In this document: positions 1 to 9,003 of the stretch, piece by piece
How the letters are laid out: each line of letters opens with the position of its first letter
Position numbering within the stretch: position 1 is the first letter of the stretch
From: an uncultured Prevotella sp.
GTDB taxonomy: Bacteria > Bacteroidota > Bacteroidia > Bacteroidales > Bacteroidaceae
Length of the DNA: 16,156 nucleotides
Direction: 5' to 3'
Assembly: GCA_900546575.1 (NCBI GenBank)
Contig: URDM01000068.1
Coordinates: 1 to 16,156 of the forward strand
The notes under the pieces: model-generated
Database searches by the model: none
What the model was told of the DNA's origin: nothing
What the model saw: only the letters and a program-made list of their open reading frames with translations
Program-made: the position numbers and the translations under genes

Positions 1-23
1 AAGCATTGATAATTAACGCTTTT

Positions 24-104
24 GCCCTTACAGGGCGCATTGTTTTTGGTGGCTTTTTACCTCAGGGCGTTGCCCTGAGCTATGTGCTTCTGCCCCTTCG
101 GGGC
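24..104. repeat. Triple hairpin module with 3-nt loops
   Basis: Three perfect inverted repeats follow each other: GCCCT-TAC-AGGGC (24-36), CTCAGGGC-GTT-GCCCTGAG (61-79) and GCCCC-TTC-GGGGC (92-104). All share a GCCC-type stem and a three-base loop. No T-run follows any of them, so they are not ordinary terminators. They look like a repetitive extragenic palindrome module; copies elsewhere in the genome cannot be checked from this window. Confidence 0.6.
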
Positions 105-390
105 GTGCTGCTTAGACTTTTGACACACCCTCCTCCTATTGTTACTCTTTGTATATACTATACATTATTATATATATACCTTATATAATATATATAGTAT
201 TTCTACTTGATATCGCCTGCGCCAAGTATTACCTTTGCCTGCGCTATTGATTATTATTAGTTGACGAGTTGACGAGTTGTGAGTTTCTTGTCTACTGATA
301 TTTTATAGCAAGCGTTCTTTGGCTTGTTTACATAAATTTCCCCGGAAAATAGTAGAGTTTTATGTTAAAATCGAAAAATAGTTTTTTGTT
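105..390. other. AT-rich non-coding stretch upstream of the operon
   Basis: No gene is supported here. The stretch holds a TA-dinucleotide-rich segment (about 153-200), two exact copies of AGTTGACG (259-266, 267-274) with a third degenerate copy, and the dyad TTTCC-CC-GGAAA (337-348) about 45 bases upstream of the promoter. It is the probable control region of the downstream operon, but no known operator is recognised. Confidence 0.5.
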
Positions 391-423
391 TTTGAACATT
401 TTATTGATTTTTTTATACCTTTG
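391..423 (+). promoter_or_regulatory. Bacteroidota housekeeping promoter of the SusCD operon
   Basis: TTTG at 391-394 (-33 element) is followed after 21 bases by TACCTTTG at 416-423, an exact match to the -7 consensus TAnnTTTG. Transcription should start around 430, leaving a leader of about 30 bases before the ATG at 460. It is the only full consensus match seen before the gene series 460-10461. Confidence 0.8.
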
Positions 424-459
424 TGTGCGTAATATTAAATAATAAATAATTAGAGAATT

Positions 460-1879
460 ATGAATAAACTTTTACGCTTTGTCTTTATGGCAGTTCTTGC
501 CATGTCGTTTAGTTCGTTGTTCGCAACGAACGTAACTATCAACACCAATAGTACTTCAACTACTTGGACTACTGAAAAGGATAAGTATTCAGGAGTGATT
601 GTGAACTTCAAGATTACTTGTTCAAAGGGAACTGCAACAAGTTTGGGTAATGCAGCGTCTTCGGACTATATCCAAATAAAGAATAACAATGTTCTTACCA
701 TTGAAGAAACATCTGGATTGACCATTACTAAGGTTGTGCTTCATGTTAAACAAGGTGCAACTATAAAGGTTAATGGAACAAGTATATCTAAAGCAACCGA
801 TAATACTTTTACTTGGGGGGGGAAAAAATACCACTAAGTTTGAAGCTTTAAATGAGGGAACTCCTATCAAACTTACTTCTATTGATATAACCTATGGCGC
901 TGCCGATCCCAATGTTGTTGCAGCTCCAACTTTTGATGCTGTAACTCCTTTTGTAGGAAAAGGACTGGTTACAATCAAGGGTGCTGAGGGTAGCGTAGTT
1001 TATTATACAACTGATGGAAGTGTTCCAACAACTTCTTCTTTAAATAATGGAACATCATCTGTTGATGTCGAGGTTACAGAGACAACAACCATAAAGGCTA
1101 TTGCTGTGAAGAATGGCAAGGAGAGTGTAATGGTTTCTAAGGAATTCGTTTGCTATCAGATTAAGACTATCGCACAGCTGAACGAACTTACAAGTGATCT
1201 TAAAAACGTTGCACTCAAACTGACAAATGCAAAAGTCGTTTACGATTATTATAAAGGCTATTATGTTTATGTACGCGAGGGCGAGTATGCTGTGCGTTTT
1301 GATGGTATTTTCTTTGGTAACACTGCTATTTCGAATTTAAGCAATTATGTAGTTAACGGTACAGTTCTTGTGGATTTTGCTAAGAACTTTGGTGATTGTA
1401 CCTTAACTGCTAATAAAGAAACAAAGGTTTCTGATCTAACCCTTACCGAAAGCAGCGAAGTAGCACAGCCTGTTGTTACTACTATCCCTGAATTATTGGA
1501 AAAGAAACATGTAGAGGACCTTATCGCTTTGAAGAGTGTCACAATAACAAGTCGTAAGGAGAATTACAGTACTGTGTACGACTTGACTGATGAAAGTGGC
1601 AACGTAGTTACTGCTCCTTCTTGCATGTCTGATGATTTGTCGGCAAAGGCAGACGATGGAAATAAATACGACGTTAAGGCTATCTTTGAATCTGTTAATA
1701 ATGAAGGCAAGCCCCAGCTTACCTTGCTCGGCTTCTATGAGATAGCCAATGGTATCACTTCTGTGACACGTCAGAAATCTAACAGCGATGCTACAATATA
1801 CAATATGTCTGGACTGCGTGTAGGCAAGTCGTACAAGGGCTTAGTCGTGAAGGCCGGAAAGAAATATATAGCCAAGTAA
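460..1879 (+). pseudogene. Secreted chitobiase-C-terminal-domain protein, frameshifted at a G8A6 tract
   Basis: The first reading frame (460-837) begins with signal peptide MNKLLRFVFMAVLAMSFSSL and stops at 835-837. The next frame continues the same protein without a break to 1879. The shift lies in eight G followed by six A (815-828); seven G would give one protein of 472 residues. In that composite, residues 155-232 resemble a chitobiase/beta-hexosaminidase C-terminal domain (VVYYTTDGSVPTTSS at about 179-193). Residues about 234-428 are two similar beta-rich segments, possibly OB-fold-like. The end (TIYNMSGLRVGKSYKGLVV near the C-terminus) is like the conserved C-terminal segment of many exported Prevotella proteins, perhaps a secretion signal. 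It lies 37 bases before the SusC-type gene, under the promoter at 391-423, and so probably was or is a surface or secreted ligand-binding protein. The frameshift could be a true mutation, slippage-based switching or a sequencing error. The function is not known. Confidence 0.75.
815..828 (+). repeat. Homopolymer tract G8A6 at the frameshift point
   Basis: Eight G (815-822) then six A (823-828) lie exactly where the reading frame changes. Loss of one base from either run restores a continuous protein. Such tracts slip during replication or transcription, and also cause sequencing errors. Confidence 0.8.
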
Positions 1880-1916
1880 TTAATTTTTCTTGCGATATAT
1901 CGATAAACATTTATTT

Positions 1917-4900
1917 ATGATAATCAGAGTAAAGAACGTCTTGCCGTTGTTGGCAGCTTTATCCCCTTGTTGCGAAAGTCATGCTTTCGCAACATTGGCA
2001 CCCGACACCATCGTCGTGGAAAAGAAGCAGGATCCAGCAGCGGCAAGAAACAATGAAAATGTAGTTTTTGGTAAGGTAACAGACGTCAATGGGGAACCCC
2101 TCACTGGCGTTTCTATCGTTGTAAAGGGCACTACCAAGGGTACTCACACCGACGTTAATGGCGACTTCAAGATGCCTGTCGGTTCTAAGAACGTGAAGCT
2201 TGTGGTTTCGTATCTTGGAATGAAGAAGCAGGAGTTGCAGTGGAAGGGACGCAAGTTGTATGTAGTTCTGGAGGACGACAGTCGTCAGTTGGGCGAGGTT
2301 GTGGTGACAGGTTACGGCAACATTGATGCCCGTAAGAACACCAGTGCTGTGACATCGCTCAAGATGGACGACATCCTTATGCCGGGTATGACATCGCTTA
2401 CAGACGCTTTGGAGGGTCGTGTGCCCGACATGGTATTCACTCAGAATTCAGGTGAGGTAGGTACTACAGCCCGTATGCGTGTGAGAGGTACTTCTACGCT
2501 TATCGGTAACAGAGAGCCGTTGTGGGTGTTGGATGGTGTACAGCTGACCGATCCGGTAGACGTTTCTACTGAACAGCTCAACGACCCCGACTATGTCAAT
2601 TATATTGGTAATGCCATTTCGGGCATCAACCCTGAGGATATTGAGCGTGTGGACGTATTGAAGGACGCTGCAGCTACAGCCCTTTACGGTACACGTGCAG
2701 CCAATGGCGTTATTGTCGTAACCACAAAGAAGGGACAGTCAGGTCCTCCTCGCATCACATATTCTACCCAGTTCAAGCTGGTGCGTCGCCCTCGTTACAC
2801 CGACAACAACATCAATCTGATGAATTCAGAAGAGCGTGTTCAGTTCGGTAAGGACTTGGTAGACATGCACTACGCCTTCCCCTCAAACATGACTATGGTA
2901 GGATATGAAGGTGCATATTATAATTATGTTGCGGGAAACATCAACTATAATGAATTTGTCGACCAAGTTCGTCAGAGCGAACAGGTCAATACCGATTGGT
3001 TTAAGGTGCTTAGCCATGATGCGCTGACACAGACCCACTCGCTCAGTCTGTCGGGTGGTGGCGACCGTTATCGTTATTACGCTTCATTGGGTTATACCGA
3101 TGAGGACGCAGTAGTGAAGACCCAGAACAGCAAGCGCTATACGGCAGCCATGAATATCCAGTCGAATCTGACTAATAATTTCCGTGCAAGTGTGCGCTTG
3201 AACGCCAATGTTCAGAAGAAGGACTATCTGCCTTCTGAAATATCTCCGTTGAAGTACGCCTACAACACCACGCGTGCATTGCCATGTTATAATGCCGACG
3301 GTTCGCTGTATTACTATCAGAAGCATGCCTACAGTTTGGGCAAGAAGACCAATGAGTACTATAAGTATAATTACAATATACTTAATGAGATGGAGAATTC
3401 GCAGCAGAATTACGATTCCAACTCACTCCTTGCCGCCCTCGATTTGGTTTGGCGATATAAGAACCTTTTGGAGATAAACGGTGCAGCTTCATTCCAGCGT
3501 AGCTCAAGCACCAACCAGACATGGTTTGGCGAGAAGACCAACTATGTAGCCACATTGAAGAACGGCGAGTATGACACCACTCCGGTTCCTGGTTCAGGCG
3601 GAATGTGCGAGTTGCCTTATGGAGGTATATTGAATTATAAGAACAGCATCACCGAGAACTTTACAGCTCGTTTGCAGGCCAACTATCACCAGACATTCGG
3701 CACAAAACATCTTGTCAGCGCCAACTTCGGTTATGAGGTGAACACCTATCGCAACAACGGTTTCAGCGAGAATATGCGTGGCTATTTCAAGGACCGCGGA
3801 ATGAAGTTCGTTGAGTCGATGACAGCCGAAGAGGTGGCATCATATCCTCTTTATGCAAGTTGGCTTGCCGAAAACCATCGTACACTCACCGCCACACGTA
3901 CCAACAAGTTGAGCGGTTATCTTACCATGACCTATAGTTATGGCAGCTATTTCACGCTCAATGCCAACGGACGTTTCGACGCTTCCAATCAGTTTGGCAG
4001 CCGAAGCAATGAGAAGCTCTTGCCGGTATGGTCGGTATCAGGTATGTTCAACGCCAAGGAAGTGTTCCTATCGAAGGTAGACAAGGTTAACGAACTGCGT
4101 ATGCGTGTGTCGTATGGTAAGACGGGTAATATGGTGGACGGCCAGACACCCAACCTGCTTATCAAACAGGGCAGTTTCGACTCTTATTGGGGAGCCAACA
4201 CCTCTACTGTTTATGCCTTCCCAAATCCACATTTGCGTTGGGAGCAGACCGACCAGTTCAATGGCGGTATTGACGCCTCGTTCTTCGACAGTCGATTGTC
4301 AATCAATATTGATGGATATTACAAGTTGACACACGACGCCTTTACTACTGTGCCCGTATCGAAGGTGAACGGTGTGAGTTCGTATGTAATGAACGGTGGC
4401 GACATCAAGAACTACGGTTTCAGCGTTTCGCTGATGGGTTATCCTATCAAGACCAAGGACTGGTCGTGGTATCTCTCTACCAACTATTCGTTCGTTAAGA
4501 ACCAGGTGAAGAGTGACATCATCAACGAATACACCATTTCCGACTATCTCAACGGAACAGCCATTGTAGGCGGCGAGTCGATAGGAACATTCTATTCGTA
4601 CAAGTTCCTTGGCCTTGACCCCACCAACGGTATGCCTATGTTTGACGATTATTCCGACCGTCGTCATCTGTTGGAAGGAAAATCATTGGAAGAGATTGCC
4701 AAGATGGTGATGGTGAAGAGCGGCACACGTAGCCCGAAGTTCACGGGAGCTTTGTACAGCACACTCCGCTGGAAGCAGCTCAGTCTTACCACAAGCTTCA
4801 CATACAGCTTGGGCTCAAAGATAAGAAAGATGGCTCTGTATTCGGATATCATCAACGGAATATCGTCGGAGAACAATGTCAATAAGGATTTGCTCAACCG

Positions 4901-5312
4901 ATGGAAGACTCCTGGTGACGAACTGCGCACCAATTATCCTGCGTTGCTGAGTCCGTCAGACCCTCTCTATCAGACATACAAGACTCATTGGAGTAATTCT
5001 TTGTCGGCAGATGTGCAAGGTTTCAAGGCTTTTGCCACCAACTATTGGGACATGTACGACCTCTCCGACCTGCGAACAGTATCAGGTGATTATCTGCGTA
5101 TGTCGCAACTTTCATTGCGCTACCAGCTCACTCGTGCCCAGTTGCGTAAAACTCCGTTTAACAATGTGACTATCGACTTCTCTACAACCAATGTCTTCAC
5201 CATCTGCTCAAAGAAGCTTGATGGTCAGGATCCGAGTCAGTCGGGCTTTTCGTCAGACGTAGTGCTGTCAACACGTCCGACATATGTCATGAAGCTTTCG
5301 TTCACATTCTAA
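1917..5312 (+). CDS. SusC/RagA-family TonB-dependent outer-membrane transporter
   Basis: This is a 1131-residue outer-membrane importer that works with its SusD partner and is energised by TonB. ATG at 1917 is preferred over an in-frame TTG at 1890 because it starts directly before the signal sequence (VLPLLAALSPCCESHAFA). Residues about 50-120 form the carboxypeptidase-D-like N-terminal domain (GKVTDVNGEPLTGVSIVVKG). GEVVVTGYG then introduces the plug, which includes LKDAAATALYGTRAANGVIV, the SusC/RagA signature. A 22-strand barrel is expected after about residue 275, with the typical RVSYGKTGN block, and the protein ends in Phe (MKLSFTF), as barrels do. Length is normal for the family. The SusD-type gene follows after 17 bases. 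The ligand cannot be read from the sequence. No sigma/anti-sigma or hybrid regulator adjoins it. Confidence 0.95.
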   Translation: MIIRVKNVLPLLAALSPCCESHAFATLAPDTIVVEKKQDPAAARNNENVVFGKVTDVNGEPLTGVSIVVKGTTKGTHTDVNGDFKMPVGSKNVKLVVSYLGMKKQELQWKGRKLYVVLEDDSRQLGEVVVTGYGNIDARKNTSAVTSLKMDDILMPGMTSLTDALEGRVPDMVFTQNSGEVGTTARMRVRGTSTLIGNREPLWVLDGVQLTDPVDVSTEQLNDPDYVNYIGNAISGINPEDIERVDVLKDAAATALYGTRAANGVIVVTTKKGQSGPPRITYSTQFKLVRRPRYTDNNINLMNSEERVQFGKDLVDMHYAFPSNMTMVGYEGAYYNYVAGNINYNEFVDQVRQSEQVNTDWFKVLSHDALTQTHSLSLSGGGDRYRYYASLGYTDEDAVVKTQNSKRYTAAMNIQSNLTNNFRASVRLNANVQKKDYLPSEISPLKYAYNTTRALPCYNADGSLYYYQKHAYSLGKKTNEYYKYNYNILNEMENSQQNYDSNSLLAALDLVWRYKNLLEINGAASFQRSSSTNQTWFGEKTNYVATLKNGEYDTTPVPGSGGMCELPYGGILNYKNSITENFTARLQANYHQTFGTKHLVSANFGYEVNTYRNNGFSENMRGYFKDRGMKFVESMTAEEVASYPLYASWLAENHRTLTATRTNKLSGYLTMTYSYGSYFTLNANGRFDASNQFGSRSNEKLLPVWSVSGMFNAKEVFLSKVDKVNELRMRVSYGKTGNMVDGQTPNLLIKQGSFDSYWGANTSTVYAFPNPHLRWEQTDQFNGGIDASFFDSRLSINIDGYYKLTHDAFTTVPVSKVNGVSSYVMNGGDIKNYGFSVSLMGYPIKTKDWSWYLSTNYSFVKNQVKSDIINEYTISDYLNGTAIVGGESIGTFYSYKFLGLDPTNGMPMFDDYSDRRHLLEGKSLEEIAKMVMVKSGTRSPKFTGALYSTLRWKQLSLTTSFTYSLGSKIRKMALYSDIINGISSENNVNKDLLNRWKTPGDELRTNYPALLSPSDPLYQTYKTHWSNSLSADVQGFKAFATNYWDMYDLSDLRTVSGDYLRMSQLSLRYQLTRAQLRKTPFNNVTIDFSTTNVFTICSKKLDGQDPSQSGFSSDVVLSTRPTYVMKLSFTF

Positions 5313-5329
5313 CATTCAAGTTATCAGAA

Positions 5330-6913
5330 ATGAAGATATCTAAAATATTAATGGCTTTGGGATTGTTGGTTTCAGTCTCAAACTGTGGCGACTTTCTTGA
5401 TGAGTATTCACAAGATATGGTTGTGCCTAAGACCGTTTCCGATTTGGAGGAAGTGCTGATAGGCGAGACCTATATGAAGAGCACGGAGACTTCTTACGGT
5501 ATGAGCAGCTCTACATGTGGCTTCTTCAATATGCTCGACGACGACATCAACACAGTTGGTATCAACTCTTCAGAACGTCTGGGCAGTTACTCTGCCTATA
5601 CTTATGTAGTAAACGGTATGTTCGGCTATTTCGCATGGCAGCAGGACGTGCGCTATAATCTGCAGCACGACAGCTACTCATCCGACGACGGAACATGGAA
5701 CGACCTTTATCATCGCATCAATCTGGCTAATATCATTTTGGACGAGATAGAAGGCGTGCCCCATACTTCAGAAAAGGACCAGTCTGATTACACTCGCGTG
5801 AAAGGCGAGGTTTACTTCCTTCGTGCCCAGTTCTACTTTATCCTGGCTAATCTCTACGGCAAGCCTTATACGCCTGCCACTTGCGAGACTGACCTTTGTG
5901 TGCCGTTGAAGCTTACTCCTTACGTAGAATACGACAAGGATGCAGCCACACAGTTCTCGCGTGCTACGGTGAAACAGGTTTACGACCAGGTGGTTTCTGA
6001 TTTGCTTATGGCAGAAACCCTCCTCACAGAGAGTCCGCAGAAGACAAAGGGCATACTGCATCGTGCCAGCTGGCAGGCTGCCGACTTGCTGTTGAGCCGT
6101 GTATATCTGTATATGCAGAATTGGGAAGAGGCAGAGAAGAAGGCAAAGAACGTTATGGACAACGGTCAGTTCCGTCTGCTCAGTCTTGCCGGTCACATTT
6201 CGGGTACTCCCGTTCTTACAGCGTCAAATCCTGAGATAATATTCTCGCAGGGTGGCAACAGGCTCACGCCAAACAGCCGTGCAAGTCTGGTGGCTTCGGT
6301 GTTTGGCAATCCTTCGGAGTATTGCGTCACACGCCAATTATATAATATGTATAGTGACGACGACGTAAGAAAGAACAGCTACTTCAATGTCAATTCGCAG
6401 TCGGACAGCATCAATCTGCAGAAATACCAGCGTGAGGTGAAACTCAACGATGTGTCTGACGCCTTGGCAATGCGCAAGTCGGAGGCTTATCTCAATTATG
6501 CCGAGGCATGTGCCATGCAGAACGGAAAAGAGTCGCAGGCTTGCAGCGCTCTCAATCAGTTGCGCTTGCAGCGTATTGAAGGTTATGTAGAGCAGAATTA
6601 TACAGGCGAAGAACTGGCACGTGAGATAGCTGACGAGCGTCGTAAGGAACTTTGTTTTGAGGGACAGCGTTGGTTTGACTTGCGTCGTTATGCGGTTCGC
6701 GAGAAGTATCCTATTAAGACGGATGTGCTGCATGTCTTCAATGAATATACCGACAACGGTGTCTTTGTGCGTGCTCATCTTTATAAGTTACGTGCCGACG
6801 AGAAGGCTTGGACATTTGGTATTCCGCGTGAAGTGCTGTCTGCCGACAAGGTGCCGATGCCTGACAACGAGCGTGAAGAAAGAGAAGAACTTGATATGGA
6901 CTCAAATAATTAA
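5330..6913 (+). CDS. SusD/RagB-family surface nutrient-binding lipoprotein
   Basis: This is the 527-residue lid and ligand-binding partner of the SusC-type barrel, expected on the cell surface. The lipoprotein signal ends at Cys19 (VSNC, with Asn before the Cys, a little unusual), followed by GDFLDEYS, a typical SusD start. The TPR-rich region is visible (RVKGEVYFLRAQFYFILANL; ASWQAADLLLSRVYLYMQNW). The C-terminal family block is clear: SEAYLNYAEACAMQ, ALNQLRLQRIEGY, then IADERRKELCFEGQRWFDL. Length is usual for the family. It starts 17 bases after the SusC stop and ends 13 bases before the next lipoprotein, so co-transcription is likely. The C-terminus is strongly acidic (EREEREELDMD). Substrate unknown. 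Confidence 0.95.
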   Translation: MKISKILMALGLLVSVSNCGDFLDEYSQDMVVPKTVSDLEEVLIGETYMKSTETSYGMSSSTCGFFNMLDDDINTVGINSSERLGSYSAYTYVVNGMFGYFAWQQDVRYNLQHDSYSSDDGTWNDLYHRINLANIILDEIEGVPHTSEKDQSDYTRVKGEVYFLRAQFYFILANLYGKPYTPATCETDLCVPLKLTPYVEYDKDAATQFSRATVKQVYDQVVSDLLMAETLLTESPQKTKGILHRASWQAADLLLSRVYLYMQNWEEAEKKAKNVMDNGQFRLLSLAGHISGTPVLTASNPEIIFSQGGNRLTPNSRASLVASVFGNPSEYCVTRQLYNMYSDDDVRKNSYFNVNSQSDSINLQKYQREVKLNDVSDALAMRKSEAYLNYAEACAMQNGKESQACSALNQLRLQRIEGYVEQNYTGEELAREIADERRKELCFEGQRWFDLRRYAVREKYPIKTDVLHVFNEYTDNGVFVRAHLYKLRADEKAWTFGIPREVLSADKVPMPDNEREEREELDMDSNN

Positions 6914-6926
6914 GGAGAAGTAAGAT

Positions 6927-7979
6927 ATGAAGAAATTATGGTTATTACTGATATCAGTTCTGATGTTGACTGCTTGCTCCGAAGATAAAATCTCGGGTGA
7001 TGGAGTAGACCTGACCAATGAGTTTGAGATAACAGACAATCCAAACGACCCTGTTCAGCATGAGCGTTATCAGATATTTAAGGAATATAATGTACCGGTG
7101 TTGTTCAACGACACTATAGCGAAGCGTCAGATAGGCACCGACCTGTATGGCAAACCCGTTATGCAATACGAAACAGTAGACCTTAACTGGGATTTCGACT
7201 CATACAGCAATAGTGTGCAGTACGTCTACGACTATCTGAAGACCGACGAGTCGAAGATGGATGCCTTGCGTTTTGTGCGCAAGTTTCTTGAGATGTGCAG
7301 CAAGCGTATGCGTCCGTTCAGCATAATGGTGGCAAACAATCTCACCTCAAAGCCCGAAAGCAGCAGCTTGGCTGAGAAGCAATACATATCGGGATTCCGC
7401 ACATTGGTGTTCTACAATGTCTCAAATCTTAGCGACGACGACATAAAGACTACAGCGCGCGACGTGATATACGACATGGTGGCACAGAAGGTGAAAGCCA
7501 ACAAGGACTTGTGTACTATGTTCGAGGCTGTGTCTTCAAAGTACTATTATCGTACATGGGAAGAGTTGGGCGGTTGTCCCACTTGTCTTGAATGGAGCAA
7601 GAAGAGCACCTATATCTCTACAAACAATCTCTACTATGGCTTGCCATACAACGCCGTGGAGGGTAGCACGGCTGCTTATAAGTTTGATTTTGTCGACTTG
7701 GTTACATCTCGTAAAATGGTAGCTGACAAAGAAGAAGCAGAGGAGGTGCTTTCGACAATTGTACAGGAGATTGGCAATTACGGATTCATACGAGGCAATA
7801 AGAATACCGGTAGTTACAGTCCGGCGGATGCCGAGGAAGACCGCAACTACTTTGTGCAGGCAATCCTTACCGTTGGCGACGAAGTGTTCAACGAACGTTA
7901 TGGTCGCTGTGCGTTGGTAATGGAGAAATATGAGTTGCTCAAGGATTTCATGGTGAACGAATTGGGACTTGAACTTTAA
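6927..7979 (+). CDS. SusCD-associated lipoprotein, zinc-peptidase-like but lacking HExxH
   Basis: A 350-residue lipoprotein (LTAC, lipidated Cys17). Its layout follows the Bacteroidota substrate-import-associated zinc metallohydrolase lipoproteins (Peptidase_Mx1-like) found beside SusCD pairs. An N-terminal block has IFKEYNVPVLFNDTI and YETVDLNWDF; a middle segment precedes MFEAVSSKYYYRTW; and an acidic C-terminal block has ADAEEDRNYFVQAILTVG and VMEKYELLKDFMV. Active members have HExxH before the (E)F-x-x-[IV]-S motif. Here that place reads DMVAQ (residues 183-187), and the whole protein has one His (His45, near the N-terminus), so zinc catalysis is very unlikely. It lies 13 bases after the SusD gene and 11 before the next lipoprotein. 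Family membership rests on remembered motifs, not on a search. It may serve as an extra ligand-binding subunit of the importer. Confidence 0.7.
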   Translation: MKKLWLLLISVLMLTACSEDKISGDGVDLTNEFEITDNPNDPVQHERYQIFKEYNVPVLFNDTIAKRQIGTDLYGKPVMQYETVDLNWDFDSYSNSVQYVYDYLKTDESKMDALRFVRKFLEMCSKRMRPFSIMVANNLTSKPESSSLAEKQYISGFRTLVFYNVSNLSDDDIKTTARDVIYDMVAQKVKANKDLCTMFEAVSSKYYYRTWEELGGCPTCLEWSKKSTYISTNNLYYGLPYNAVEGSTAAYKFDFVDLVTSRKMVADKEEAEEVLSTIVQEIGNYGFIRGNKNTGSYSPADAEEDRNYFVQAILTVGDEVFNERYGRCALVMEKYELLKDFMVNELGLEL

Positions 7980-7990
7980 ACGAATAGACA

Positions 7991-8980
7991 ATGAAACGAT
8001 TAATAATATCTTTATTATCACTGGTTGGCTTGTGCGTATCGTGCAGCGACAACGATGTGGATGGTGTCAGCTTTGACAGCTCTGTAGTTAAGCCTGCAGA
8101 GGATTTCACCGACCCGCGCGACAACAATACCTACCATTGCGTGCAGATAGGCAATCAGATATGGATGGCTGAGAACCTGCGCTATCAAATTCCCGGCAAC
8201 TCTATAGCAGGATGCTACACTTGGGATGAAGAACAGGTGGATGCTTCTAATGCTACGGTTGATGACGAAACCTATAAGCGCATAGCTACCGAGGTTGCAA
8301 ATGACCCTAAATACAATGGTTGGCCGCAGTATGGTAACAAGCGAGTTACGGGTACACAGATGATTTTGATGATGATCAGTTACTTGGATTACGGTTCCAC
8401 TCAAGAGGAGGTTGATGAATATCTTTCTTACTATCCCGACTATTATGTGGCATTGACAGCCGAGCTTGACAAGGTGAAAGACCCTATCATCATAGCCGAA
8501 ACGCACTTCAAGGCTGTCGATAAGGAGAATGGCGGATATGTAGCCAAGTATGGTTTCCTCTATTCGTTCGACGGAGCCAAGCATGCAGTTCCCGAAGGAT
8601 GGCGATTGCCTTCGGATGAAGACTGGCTCAAGCTCGAACAGGCTTTGGGCTTGAATGCATCAGAGTCATTGTGCAATGAGGCATGGCGTGGAAGCGGTTT
8701 GGCCACATTGTTGAGCGAGGGCGGTCAGAGTGGATTCAATGCCAAGCGTGCAGGTGGAAACATCTACGTCATCAAGACCAAGGAGTACAACTATGTCAAC
8801 AAGGACGACAGCTGGTATTACTGGACTTCAACGTCAGAGAAGAATACCGATGGAGCAGACATAGCCATCATACGCATGTCGGCAAAGTACACCGACAAGG
8901 TATGGCGCGGAACAAGTCCCGTCACCACAGGTTATCGTGACGTGCTGTATAGTGTACGTTGTGTAAAGGATGTAAAATAA
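7991..8980 (+). CDS. Lipoprotein with Fibrobacter succinogenes major paralogous domain
   Basis: A 329-residue lipoprotein with lipidated Cys18 (CVSC). The family features are clear: DPRDNNTYHCVQIGNQIWMA (residues about 41-60) with NLRY following, GWRLPSDEDWLKLE in the middle, YYWTSTS, and a final YSVRCVKD. The domain (TIGR02145, C-type-lectin-like in form) is common on surface proteins of Bacteroidota and Fibrobacter; its role is not established. An insert of about 100 residues separates the first motif from the GWRLPS motif and includes TQMILMMISYLDYGSTQEEV. It sits 11 bases after the preceding lipoprotein and 23 before the thioredoxin-fold gene. An accessory surface role next to SusCD is inferred from position only. 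Confidence 0.85.
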   Translation: MKRLIISLLSLVGLCVSCSDNDVDGVSFDSSVVKPAEDFTDPRDNNTYHCVQIGNQIWMAENLRYQIPGNSIAGCYTWDEEQVDASNATVDDETYKRIATEVANDPKYNGWPQYGNKRVTGTQMILMMISYLDYGSTQEEVDEYLSYYPDYYVALTAELDKVKDPIIIAETHFKAVDKENGGYVAKYGFLYSFDGAKHAVPEGWRLPSDEDWLKLEQALGLNASESLCNEAWRGSGLATLLSEGGQSGFNAKRAGGNIYVIKTKEYNYVNKDDSWYYWTSTSEKNTDGADIAIIRMSAKYTDKVWRGTSPVTTGYRDVLYSVRCVKDVK

Positions 8981-9003
8981 AAGAAACTCTTAAAATACTA
9001 ATA

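Noticed and set aside
6..188. 60-codon open frame at the left edge
   Set aside because: It runs through the hairpin module and TA-rich DNA, and has no family resemblance or start context.
773..1879. Independent gene starting at ATG 773
   Set aside because: The first 14 residues overlap the upstream frame out of phase and lack a signal peptide; from GGGKN on, the frame continues the upstream protein, so one frameshifted gene is the better reading.
1890..1916. TTG start for the SusC-type gene
   Set aside because: TTG is a rare start and would put RYIDKHLF before the signal sequence; ATG 1917 is sufficient.
8959..9003. Upstream ATG (8959) for the thioredoxin-fold gene
   Set aside because: It would overlap the preceding gene and add 15 charged and Cys residues before the signal peptide; ATG 9004 starts directly at it.
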